Shown here piece by piece: positions 11,501 through 22,900 of a stretch of 64,000 nt of DNA (positions are counted from its first letter, which is position 1; the number at the start of each line of letters is the position of its first letter). The DNA lies in assembly GCA_029207755.1 (NCBI GenBank), contig JARCOQ010000005.1:51053563-51117562 (forward strand), written 5' to 3'. The DNA is from Chamaea fasciata. Lineage: Eukaryota > Chordata > Aves > Passeriformes > Sylviidae. The translations under genes and the position numbers were made by a program. Under the pieces are notes generated by a model. That model saw only the letters and a list, made by a program, of their open reading frames with translations. It ran no database searches and was not told the DNA's origin.

Positions 11501-12825
11501 ACCACATCCAATCCTCCAGGCAAGTCCGTAGCTGTTTATAAACATCTAGGAAGCACCTTCCTACACAGGGAGACCTTCCCAGGGAGGCAGGTGAGGGCAT
11601 CTCCTCCTGGGGGCAAACCTGAGGCAAGAGCCACTCAACTCAGCTCTGACCAAGCTCAGGAAATTTGTTTTGCATTAGGGAGCAGCTCCTGTTCCCAGGC
11701 AGAGCCTGATGACTATCTTTACATTCCAGGGGCCTGGGGGCTAAGTGTAGGCGAAGCTCTTGAGTTTTGCCTCCTTAGTCCCAAGGACAAGCTTAGCTGC
11801 CCATATATTTTAGTGACTTCCCCTCCTGATCTGTCAGGACTGTGTGGATGAAGGTGTCTCCCAGAATCTCACACTTCCATGACTTTTCCTTTCTAAAAAG
11901 CCATAGGCAGCTCTCTAACAAAAGGCAGAAACCATCCAGAACTCTCAGGCACTGCTTCCAAAACAGAGGCTGAGTTTCAAGTTAAATGGCTGATGCTTTT
12001 TTTTTAAGTCCAGGCAAAACAACACTTTTCTGCTAAAATAATTTTTGGCAGTAACCAAAGACACTTCAGTACACAAAAAAATAAATCCTCCACTCACCTC
12101 GAAGAAGGAAGCAGAGAAAGTCTTAGCCCAGACACTTGAACTCTGAAAACACCGAGGTGCTGACAACAGACTCCAATCACAAAACGCAGGGAGGAACTGC
12201 TAGGACCAGCTGCAGGGCTAAGTTTACAGATACATGTGACTTATATTGTAAAACAAACCACTTATAGAAAGAAAACCTACACTGTTCAATAGAAATCTTT
12301 CCTAGGAGCGAGATGGGAGCTTTGCCAGCAGACCCAAGGGAGGAGGTGCCATCAGCAGTGAGCAAGGGGCTCACTGTTCTGGGAAGGGATGCCGTCACTT
12401 GTGTCTGCAGGGCTGGAAAAAGAGAGGTGGCAGCTCACGAGATGCACTGAGCGGCTTAGGAAGGGGAGCTGGTGGCAGCAAAAATCAGCTTTTTCTACTT
12501 GCAGTGCCAAGCTGAAGGTGGAGCAAGGCTGGCCCTCACAAGGAGGAGCAGCTCACTCTGTGTAGGGAACCTTGGCATGTGGGATTAACAGTCCTTGATG
12601 GGAACAACCTGCCAAGTGGTGTTTGCTGGTTGCTCAGCTGTCCTGCCCCATTTTCACCTTCTGTTTTGTTTCTTTTTCCTCAATTAAGTCCTGGAAAAGG
12701 ACACTCCCCTTCACCAAGCCATAAAACACCACGTATTGTTTTTGTCTGATAAAGTTCTTCTGACCTTGGCAACTAATGGGCCACCATGCAGTGATGACAG
12801 CTTGGGCTGCATTAACATGATCAGA
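8569..12825. other. Intergenic stretch with low-complexity tracts
   Basis: No supported gene. There is a GGA/GAA microsatellite at 8946-8974, a T/G-rich block at about 9823-9890, and a strongly pyrimidine-biased block at about 10080-10260. The 191-codon open frame at 9687-10262 begins with TTG rather than ATG and is made of these T-rich blocks, which explains its phenylalanine/leucine-rich translation. Confidence 0.45.
8946..8974. repeat. GGA/GAA trinucleotide microsatellite
   Basis: AGG repeats change into AAG repeats over about 29 bp, flanked by unique sequence. It is purine-only on the plus strand. Confidence 0.85.
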
Positions 12826-13120
12826 CTACAGGGCTTGTCCAGCCTGGAAAAGAGGGGGTTTGGCTGGGAGGGGGCTCATGGCAGCCTTCCAGTAGCTGTG
12901 GGGAGACAACCAAAAAGAGCCAGGCCGCTCACCATGGTGAGACAACAGGCAAAGGTTGAAACCAGAGAAATTGAAACTCACAAGGAGACACCCCTCATCC
13001 AGGGGACCAGGAGATTGTGCAGGTTCCATCCTTGGTGGTTTTCAAGATGGGGTTAGGTGCAGCTCTGAGTAACCTGCTCTGACTTCATGGCTGACCCTGC
13101 TGTGAACAGGAGGAAAGGCC
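12826..13120 (+). mobile_element. Old CR1 LINE fragment, plus orientation
   Basis: A diverged copy, recognisable from the order of blocks: 'ggcttgtccagcctggaaaag', then 'gagacaacaggcaaaggttgaaac', 'gaaattgaaactcac', 'tgcaggttccatccttgg' and 'ttttcaagatggg'. This matches the ORF2 C-terminus followed by the region just after it. No clear 3' tail remains. Confidence 0.65.
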
Positions 13121-15994
13121 TCACTCATTCACATCACACACTTACCATTAAAACATGATCTGCACAATCTGGAGGAGGGGTGACTTGACTCAGTCTTCCC
13201 TCTTCCATCTATTTACACCATATTTGCTACCCTGGTTTCTTTTCTAAAGCATTTTTGATGTGCACACCATGCACAAACCTTCAGCTCGGCGCTGAGGACA
13301 AAGGCTGCAGCCACAGATTGTGTGTGAGGGGAAAAAGTCCTTTTCTGTACCTCACCTAACAGCTGAAGGTTTATAGGTCGTCCTATATTTAAAATTTTAA
13401 AAAGAAGGAAAAAAAAAGATGAAAACCACAATGAAAATAATTTTCTTTCATTGGTAGTCCAAGTGATGGTAATCATTTAGGGTGTACAAATCAGAATGGC
13501 CCCATGCTACAAAGCAGCCACCCTGTAAAGGCAGAATCCCCTTGTATTAAAAATCAGGATTAGCAGCTGCCCTTCAAACTCACACTGCAAATAAAGCTAT
13601 TCCCCACCTGTGGAGCAGCCACCCCATGGCACAGCGCGGCTGAAAATAACGATAGACCCCATGGCACCCCTGATTTTTCTGTATTTTCTCCTATGCAGGA
13701 CAAAGTCACAGAGAGCTGCAAAGGAGTGGCTAATCCCACAATAGAAGAGGAACTTTTTTGAACACCCAGCATAACCTTCCCCACCTGTTTGCACTCCCAC
13801 TGTGCAGGTGGCCCAAGCCATGAATCGTGACTTGCTGAATGCTGGCCTCTCCTCTGCTGTGCTGATGATGATGGTGGGACATCACTTGAGCTATGGCCAT
13901 GTCAAAGCTCCTGCTGAGAACTTGCTCCCGCTCTGCATCTCCACTGCCAGGATATTTAAAGCTGCTCCTTTTAATTACAGACCTGCAGCTGAGGTGAGCC
14001 TGTGGGTCTGGAAAGGGCTGGTGAGGCCTCCACAAGCAGAGGCGATGCTGGCGTAAGCTGGAGGCGCTGCCAGCCTGAAGCTGAAAAACCTGTCCCGTGG
14101 TGCAGCTTCCCCAGCTCTCCTCCACCCTGCTCTTCCCTCACACAGCCACGGAGCAGCAGCTGGAGATGCCAGCTCCTTTCAACCAGCAGGACCTGCCCTG
14201 TTGGTGTTGGAAAGGGAGCTGTGGTGCTGGTGGGGCAGAGCAGAAGCACAGCCACCCAATGCATGGTGAGGCGAGGACCAAATGCCAACAATTAGAACAA
14301 GGCATAAAAGGTCAGTTCTCGGCCCCAGCCTGAATTTCTATTGATCTCAAAATCGGCAGTGAGAGAAGAGGAGGCATTCAGCATGCCATGAATGGCTGCC
14401 TTGTGGATTCATTTTGTGGGAGTCATGCATGTGGAAGCCTGTGTCCAGCAGTGGAAAAATCTCACTTAACTATTTTTGTCACTGCCAGCAGAGCCTGGCA
14501 AATATCTAGAGGTTCTAGATTCAGTTAAAAGTGACTTCTGATAGGGTTCAGTGTCCTCACTGCTGACAGTTCAAATTAGGTCATTTTCTGAGAGCTGCCA
14601 AGAGGCAGAAACTGAAGAGGTGGCTATTTTATAATCATAATTATACAGTGGCCATGAGCATAAACCACCCCCTAAACATAGAAACCCAACAAACCCCAGC
14701 TTGGGCTGTGCTTGTGCTCTGCAGCTGCAACAGCGTCTCTCACCCAGGGACAGCAGGCACTGGACCCCTGGAACATCCCTCATGGGACTGCCAGGTCCCT
14801 CTCAAGCAGTTCAGGATGAAAAAGATGCTGGAGCTGTCTGAGGGAGCCTTGGCAGTGCATTAACCACTGCCTGCAGATGGAGGCTGGCTGGGCAGCTCCC
14901 TGCAGAGGCTTGCAAGTGTCTGCAAGAGAAAAGGGTAGGGCTCAGCCTGAACTTCATGGCACATCCCCCATGAAAACAGTATCTGACTCATGTTTATCAC
15001 TGGGATTTTAGGCTCCACTGCTTCCCCTGCCCCTGGACAATTTTTCTGAGCCCAGCTTCTACAATGCTTGCTTGGGCTGGGAGATTCATCTGAAGAAAAA
15101 TAGTGGAGAGGTACAGGCAGTTCCTAAAAATCTGTCTGCAAGCACTTACTATTCTTTTCTCTTGGTGGGTGGAGAGGGAGAAGTATAGTCATGACTTAGA
15201 GAGCCTGTCAAATAAATCCAGGCTTTTCTTTCTAACTGGAGCAATTCCTCTAGGAGCTCTTTTGGAAGTCACCCTGCAGGTAATGACATCCTTCCCTTCT
15301 GCAAACACATCTCTACACCCTCTATGAGTAAGACTGTTAATTGCTGAAACATAGGGATTTAAGTTTTTGAAGTGTACAAGAGAATAAAATTTATTCCAGC
15401 CATCCCAATGCGTCAGGCGCATCCCTCTCTTTCCACTGTAGCCAGCTGCTTCCCACACCCTTTCCCCACTTCATGGACCCACTGTCATTTTCTCCCTGTC
15501 ATGTATTCAATTATTGTGCTTATGTGCCAGGGATGCTGTAAAATGACACTGTGCTGTACCACAGAAGACTTTCCCAGCTCCATTGCAGAGAAGGAAGATG
15601 TTTCCCAGCAATAAACTCTGTCCCCCTGGAAAACCAGGCTCTCCCTGCTTTGGTACACCTTCTTCCCACAGAGCTCACCACACAGCTAGTTTGACTCCCT
15701 CCATTCCTGAGGCAGGCTAGCTCCAGTTTTCCAAAGTTAGTCTAAAAATCTTTCTTCTGGCAAAATTACCTTGTAGATAACCAAATACAACCTTCCTCAG
15801 GACTTCACTGCCACGTCCTTCCCCTACGTCCAACACTTATTTTCTTAAGCTTGTAACAGGCTGTTTCCCAGTACAAATTCCCATATTCTGCATGGTGCAC
15901 TGTTGCAACAAATAAATAGCCACATCTTTCAGTGGTTTGGCTTTTTCTGTCATTTTTTTCCTCACAGCAGCCAAGGGGCACAGCTCAGAGCAGC
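13121..15994. other. Intergenic stretch
   Basis: I see no exon, RNA gene or mobile element here. Open frames of up to 131 codons on both strands near 13730-14330 overlap each other in antiparallel fashion and resemble no family, so they are treated as chance. Confidence 0.4.
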
Positions 15995-16156
15995 CTTGGA
16001 GTAATTCCCATCCCTGGAAATGTCCAAGGCCAGGTTGGATGGGGCTCTGAGGAACCTGGGCTACTGGAAGGTGTCCCTGCCCATGGTACGGGGGCTGGAA
16101 GGAGATGATGTTTAAGGTCCCTTCAACTCCAAACTATTCTGTGATTTTATGATTTA
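15995..16156 (+). mobile_element. CR1 LINE 3' end, plus orientation
   Basis: About 160 bp of the CR1 3' terminus: 'tccctggaaatgtccaagg', 'ccaggttggatggggctctg', 'ctactggaaggtgtccctgc', then 'aaggtcccttcaactcc' and the terminal ATTCTGTGATTTTATGATT motif. It is strongly 5'-truncated. Confidence 0.93.
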
Positions 16157-17639
16157 ACAGTCTTATAGGCAGTGTTTTATGTTAGTCCTTTACAGCACTT
16201 ACCTTACCTTACCAGTTAGCATCACTTCTACCATCCAAATCCAAGAAAATACCTAGACCAGGACTGCTCATATTCCACAGCTCTTTGCTATCCATAAGCA
16301 AATCCCATAGATAATATTATATAATAGGTAGTGTCACATCTGGTCATAAGCCACAGCTATTTTAAGTAAATTCACAAAAAATAATCAGCAGCACCTGTGT
16401 GTAAAGAAGAAATCTGCTTTTGTTTGAAAACAAAGCTGCTTAAGCCCTTTTTCTTTCTGGAGTGGTTTCTCACATTCCAGGCAGGCTTTAAGGTCTTAAC
16501 ATAGCTGCACCTTTGTTTACTGATGGGGAAGGATGACATAGAAAAGACAAAAGTGTTTTATATGTTTTCCTCCATCCTATCTTTCCCACCCAAGAGACAT
16601 GTCATCTCTAGAATAATTTTGCCCTTCTCCTTCTTTTCACCCAGCATCAATACTTGCTTCTCTGCCAACCCTCTGAATCTTGGCAGACGTATTCCTCAGA
16701 GAGATCCTTATCACCCTCTCTCCAAAAGTATTTCACCAGGGTCAGTCTCTTCTGCCACAGCTCTAACATTATCCTAAACACTGTTTCCCCTTCAGTATTG
16801 TAATCCCCAATTCCTGTTTTCCAGAACAATCTATTTGATGCCCCTTTTGCCTCTCTGCATTAACCTCCCAAGTCACATTCTATTCCTGACCTAAAAGACA
16901 GAACTTGCTCCCTACTTAGAGAGTCAGTGCCACACCAGATTTTTAGGGCTGCCATTCCTCAGAACCCAATTCTTTAGGAAATTGCATAACAACTGCTCGC
17001 AGTAAGGTGAAAGTGAAGTGCAACTCATTAATATTCATTACTGAAATAGTACTCATTCCAGACTAGCCTGCAGCTCTGAGGCTGAGCACAACCAGGTTTT
17101 GCAGCTGTAGTCCATGCTCTTGCTAAAAAGAAAGTAATACTTGAGTAATAAAGATCAGCTCTTCCCTCTCAGGTAAAGTAAGACTTACCTATCTGTTGAT
17201 TCCTCAGAAAACACCAACCCACATGCAGAAGATGTTCAAAAGAAGGGTAAAAGATTGGGCTATAGCACTTAAAAAACCACGTGGATTGAGGGTGGGTATC
17301 AAAGAGGCAGAGTGTGGCATAAACACTGTAGGGAAGGCAGCAGCACTGCAAGCTAAAGACTAAATCCCAGGCAACCCCTCTCTAGCTTCTGTGGAACATA
17401 GGAAGAGGGGCAGGTATTCACTTCCGGATCTTGAGCTGATGTGGACGCCAGTTCAAGAGCTGCCTCTGCAGCCACTGCCCAAACTTCACAATCTGGGGTA
17501 CTGAGCCTACAGCTAAGTTCTCCTCCCCCTAGCTACAACCTGCTGGAATTTCTTGGACTCTGCCAAAAGCTGCTAGACTACAGCTACAGGAGATGTTGGC
17601 ACTCTGAACACATGCACCAGCATCAAAAAGTGTGGCCAG
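16157..17639. other. Intergenic stretch
   Basis: No feature recognised. Composition is AT-leaning with pyrimidine-rich segments near 16560-16860 and no coding signal. Confidence 0.4.
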
Positions 17640-18172
17640 CAGGACCAGGGCAGTGATTTTCCCTCTGTACTTGGTACCTCAAGTCCCACAGCCAATTTGG
17701 GCCCCTCAGTTCAATAAAGATATTCGGGTGCTGAAGTACACGCAGGGAAGAGTGGAAGAGTTGGGAAACTGTCTGGAGCTCAGCTCTGACGAGGGGCAGC
17801 AAAGGGAGCTGTGGGGGCTCAGCCTGGAGAAAAGGAGGCTCAGGGGGAACCTTCTGGCTCTGCACAACTCCCTGACAGGAGGGGAGAGCTGGGGGGTCGG
17901 GCTCTGCTCCCAGGGAACCAGGGACAGGAGGAGAGGAAATGGCCTCAGGCTATGCCAAGGGAGGTGCAAGTTGGACATCAGGAGGAATTTCACTGAAAGG
18001 GTGATTAGGCACTGGAAGGGCCTATCCAGGGAGGAGGTGGTGTTCCCATCCCTGGAGGTGTCCAAGGAATGTGGCACTCAGTGCTCTGGTGTGGCTAACA
18101 GGGGGGTGATTGGTCAAAGGTTGGTCTCTATGATCTTGGAGATCTTTTCCAACCTAAATGATTCAGTGAACA
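17640..18172 (+). mobile_element. CR1 LINE fragment keeping an open ORF2 C-terminal frame
   Basis: The plus-strand translation carries hallmarks of the CR1 ORF2 C-terminus in order: a REVILPLY-like start (here AVIFPLY), WAPQFNKDI, LSLEKRRLRGNL, DRRRGNGLRL, LDIRRNFTERVIRHW and PSLEVSKE. It is followed by the 3' UTR and the tail 'gatcttttccaacctaaatga'. The frame stays open for about 190 codons, although only the post-catalytic end of ORF2 is present and the endonuclease and reverse transcriptase are missing. The element cannot move by itself. It lies about 1.4 kb downstream of the CD9 3' end, in antisense orientation to CD9. Confidence 0.9.
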
Positions 18173-19564
18173 AGAAGCAAAAGAAGTCAGCATTAAACTT
18201 TCCTGATGGTTGACAGCAATTCGCCCCAACTCTTCCAGGTGCCAGAGTCATTCTCATGCCCAGAATTATCCAGCTGACAAAAATGCTACTTCTCAGTTCT
18301 GTAAGAGCTCAGTGGGGACATGGCTGCTCTCAAATTCCCATGAGAGATTTCCCCCTCCAGGCTGTCACATATAGCCACAAAGGAAATTAGATCAACTCCT
18401 TTCTAGAGTCATTTCAATCTCTGCAGGACACACAAAAGCATGATTACCATTTGACTTTTTTAAATCACTTTTTTTTTTTTTAAGAAGGCCCATGAACACA
18501 GAACAGTGCAACACATTACAGAGGAGAGCTGCATGGTTCCCTTAGACAAGTGACAGTGGGTAACACAAAGATGACAATACATTCACACATCAGCAGAGCC
18601 TGACACCCACCAATTCTGGTATTTCTCAAATAAATACCAACCTCCTTGCAGGAGAAAAAGGGGAACAAGGACTACTCAGAGACATCTGTATTACCAAGAG
18701 GACAGAGACCATAAGCTTCCAAGAACACAGATGAGATTGTACAGTAAGCGAGCACCAGGTACAGGAACAACACATCTGTTCTGGTAAGTCCATAGGCACC
18801 CCCACCAGAAAGTATTTTAGAGAAAAAAAATAAACAACCCACTTAAAAGCCATTTAGAGTAGAAATACTGGACAACTTGGTTATTCTTTAGGCTAAGGGT
18901 TCCACACTGGTGTCTCTGCTCTCTCCCATACCCATATTTAAACTGAAACAGAACAGCCTCAACTCTGCAACTGCTGAGCTGGACACTTAACTGCTCATGT
19001 AAGTTACGTTTATTCTTCTTGGAAACCTGAGATTTGGCACACACGTTGTAAGCCCTTGAGACTGCACTTTGCTGGCTTTGGGGAAACAAAGCCCCAAGCC
19101 AGCCAGGGAAAAAAATCCTGAGCATACACTAGGGAATGTGCCCTGCCAAGGGCCCAAGGCCATGCCAGGTGCCAGGGGACAGTTGTGGCAGCAGACAGAC
19201 TGATGTCAAGAAGCCCAGCTGGCCCCAAGGCAGAGCCCAGCCTGGCTGCATCGAGCTACCACTGCCTGCACATCACCTGTGTGACAGCCAGCCTTTGCCA
19301 CACTCCAGGGAGGTGACAGTAAAAGTGTTACAGCAGTGACATTTTAGGAACGTATTCATTCACACACGCCAAGGAAAAAGGAATGACCACACCTTCCCTG
19401 ACATGCTCTGACAGTATTTCCCATTCCCTTCCAACACGGGCCATTGGCATAGGAGTGACTTCCTGCTTTATCCCAAAAACACTTAACAGGTTATACAACT
19501 TTAACTCCTTGCTATGCATCAAACAGTGGGGTTAATCAACATAGCAACATCTCCTCTCCCCCAC
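18173..19564. other. Short intergenic stretch downstream of CD9
   Basis: It separates the CR1 copy from the proposed CD9 cleavage site. No exon is recognised. A longer CD9 3' UTR using a more distal signal could extend here, but no second strong minus-strand AATAAA was chosen. Confidence 0.4.
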
Positions 19565-19843
19565 AAACAATATATCTTACTCTTTATTAAGTATCAAATT
19601 GTCTCCAACATAAATTACATCCAAATTATGTAAGTTTCAAGAAAGTCAGATATTTTATGTACAATGTTTGTCTTGAGTCAGATAAACCTTTATCTTTTTA
19701 ACCTGTAACATAAAAAGCAAACCTACATCAGTACCAAATAAAGCATTAAAAAGGTAACAAATATATAACATTTTAGAAATGCTCTCAACGCGGAAGTTAA
19801 TAGTGAGGATTTTTATAGTGCAGGAATCTTGGGTTTGCAGCTC
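19565..19843 (-). other. CD9: CD9 3' UTR
   Basis: About 280 nt of AT-rich sequence between the TAA stop (19844-19846) and the inferred cleavage site. It contains several short T- and A-rich blocks. The boundary is inferred from the poly(A) signal and not from transcript data. Confidence 0.7.
19583..19588 (-). terminator. CD9: CD9 poly(A) signal
   Basis: On the minus strand AATAAA occurs 256 nt after the CD9 stop codon. A G/T-rich element (TGTTTGTGGGGG) follows about 15-25 nt further on, as expected for cleavage near 19565. No better signal was seen between the stop and this site. Confidence 0.8.
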
Positions 19844-19909
19844 TTAGACCATCTCTCTTTCTCTGCGGATGGCACAGCACAGAACCATACTGAAGATCAT
19901 GCCAACAAT
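19844..19909 (-). CDS. CD9: CD9 coding exon 8 with stop
   Basis: Twenty-one codons plus TAA (residues 203-223), [16 protein letters not shown] then EREMV. This is the end of TM4, the membrane-proximal Cys213/214 pair and the short cytoplasmic tail. The tail ends REMV as in mammalian CD9. Acceptor TTTCCAG. Confidence 0.97.
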   Translation of the reverse strand: MVGMIFSMVLCCAIRREREMV

Positions 19910-22900
19910 CTGGAAAGAAAGCAAACAGATCAGAAATCAGGAAAGCAAATCATGTGCTTTTATCTGCATGAGGACAAGCTGCTCTTCCCAGCCCAGAGGT
20001 CACATTTATTCTGTATTTTTACACTTGACTCTGCCATCCCTGCCCCACAATCCCCAAAGGTAATTCCCAGGAATCCCATTCACCTCAGTACTTGAAAATA
20101 CATCAGAGAGCGTATCAAGTTGGAATGGACCCACAAGGATCTTCAAGTACAAATTCTGGCCCAGCACAGCACCAGCAGCTATAAACCACTGCCATATCTC
20201 CTAAGAAATCTTTGATCATCCCAGCATGTGCTTTTCTCCAGAGAAGTCAGAAGTACAAGGTTTTTTAGCAGCCCTGTTATTTCAGCCCTCTAGTAGAGCC
20301 TGTAATTTTTATAAAGGAAAGAGAAGAAGAATCCCCAAGATGTATCAGGATTAAGATGTGGGCCAGCAACATGACCAATACATCTTCACTCCATATATAC
20401 ACACATCACTGGTAAGATTTCCCCACTGCTGAAAGTGCAAGGAGGCAGATCCTAATCCAAAGCAGAAACAGGGAGGCCTGAGACATCCCAGCCTCTGCAC
20501 TGCCTCAGGGCCCTGCAGCACACACCCTGATCCTGCTGGGACTTGTCCTCAGTGGAATGGCCTTGTGGGCTGCTGGGCCAGGCACTGCTCTACAAGACTT
20601 CTGCTCTGAGTATCCTCTGAGCACCCTCTAACAAATCTGGAAACTCACCATCATTACAGCAATGCCAAGGCCAACTGCTCCAATGATGTTGAATTTGGAT
20701 TGGAAGACATAATCAATGGCATCAGGGCAGGACTGAAATGGAACAGATTGTTCATTAGTGTTTTACACACACAAGGTTCATTTGAAGACTCATCTTTTAA
20801 AAGCTGCTTTGATCTGGCCTTTACTGTCACATCCCTAAAGAGAGTCAGGGATGTTCCTACACAGAAGCTGATGAAGAAGTCTAAATCTACTCTTCAAGTA
20901 TCTCACACCTGTTAACAGCACCTTGACTACAGCAGGATTCCCCTCTCAATCTGAACATGCAGTTTATCAGGTTTGGCTTGTTACTAATGGCAGTCAGCAC
21001 TTCAGATGATGCATTGCTCATCCCTTATCAAGAGACTTAAAGCCACTCTTGATATTGCCAATTGCTACTGTAATTTTACAGACACTTCACGAACACACAG
21101 TGCATGGGAATGGCACGATATCCTAGGCTAGGATCTATGTCAGGGGCAGATTCATAGGGGGGCCAGTTTAATGTTTCCAGGACAATGAATTATCCTTGCA
21201 ACTGAAAAAGAAGAAAAATATACAAGTATAGTCCTGTCTCCAGAACAGACACATGCTGGCCAGTTGAAAAGAACAAGGCACTTTTGCAGAGGTATTATAA
21301 ATCTTTAAGAGCCTGGTAGCTGGTCAAAGTCTCATCCCAGCTTCTGTCCTGCTTGTTCCAGCAGAAAACATCAGTGACCTGCTGAAAGCTACCCTTTTCT
21401 GTTGTTGTTCCTTATCCAGTCTAGAAAGAAAGACTGAATCTGGGATTAAAGGGATACACTGGCAAGAACGAGTCAGCTCAATCAGAATACCAACAGCAGC
21501 ACTGCTTCTCAGAGGCACACTCTATCACATCCCTTTGATCTTGCAGTCTTTCCACTGTTTTTCTACAACTGGGAATAGGCATCACAAAACGAAGTCAACA
21601 GATGAAGCTAAAACACACAGCAGAATAAAACCAAACAATAAAACCTGTATGCTGTCTCAGCTGCTCCCACACACTCCAACTCGGACTGCATGGACAGGAC
21701 TAAAGATACAAACTGAAGGGTCTCATGTGGGCAGGTATGTGCAGTTGTCAATTAAAGTGAAAAAAAAAAAACCCAAGTCATTAATTGAATTCCTGCATGG
21801 TAAGAACCATAGAAGGACTCACAGAAACTGTCTTGGAGCACAAAGCAAGAGCACAGGATGGTTCACCCACAGAAGAGGGGTGGTTAAAAACTACACAAAC
21901 TGTTTTCTCCTGCTATATGTTGCATATGGGCACCTCTGAAGCAACATTGCAATAGGGAAACCTCATTCAGAGAATTACCTTCACAGTCACAAACTCACCT
22001 GAACAGGCTACTAATGCCTTATCCACCCACCTCATCCTTACTGAAGCTTCAGACTTGCTCCCACCCCAAACTCTACTTCTCCATAACCAGGAGGGAGGTG
22101 ACAGCTCCCAGCAAGCACCAGGAAGATACAGTGAGGAGAACAGAGCTCTCGAGGCACTGTGAGGGCTTTTTTTTCCACAGGCAAAGTTTAGCTCTTCCAC
22201 TGCCCACCCCACCAGTGATTCTGTGACACACAGACTGCACATTTCCTGAGCAAAGTCTGACTTCCTGCTTGTCCTTCCTTGGTAACAGTGGGTTTTCCAC
22301 AACCAGCCTGATCACAGACTGCCACACCAGTGTGACATGGGGATTTCCCACAGACTGGGAGGGTTTCCTAAACTGTGTTTCTCACTTTACCCACTGGGCA
22401 GAGCTGATGGTGAACTACGTCAAGCTTTACCTTGATAGAGAATGACTCAGCCAGTGTCTTTGCTGGACAGGTGTCCATGTACTGCTGCTCCAGAGCTCCA
22501 GTAACACCACAGCAGTTTAGCTACAACAGAAAACACAAAAAGGGACCTAGGTGAAATAATCCTTATTTTTGCTCAGTAGTCTGGTTAAAAAAAGTTACAT
22601 TAGTTTTTATTACAGACCAAGTCCTGTCAACATGACTGCTATAAAACTGATTTTAACAAGCCTTTATTAAACGAAAGGACAAGATTCTGAAAGGAAGAGC
22701 TAGATCTCCAAGTACACACAAAATCATTCTGGTGACAGCCTATGCTCCTTACAGAAAACTGAAACCCTCACAGATATGCATGCTAGGGTGCCAGTAGCTC
22801 AGATCCAGGGTTTATGGGCCTGCTGCTGAATTTTAGAAAAACAAGAACTAGTTCTAGACACTTCAGAGAGAAAAAAAAAGGCATCCTGAATTCATTTATA

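Noticed and set aside
17632..18213. 193-codon plus-strand open frame as a host gene
   Set aside because: The translation is the C-terminal end of CR1 ORF2 plus its 3' UTR, so it is part of a mobile element.
21535..21939. 134-codon plus-strand open frame inside CD9 intron 6
   Set aside because: No family resemblance and no promoter or splice context. Length is compatible with chance.
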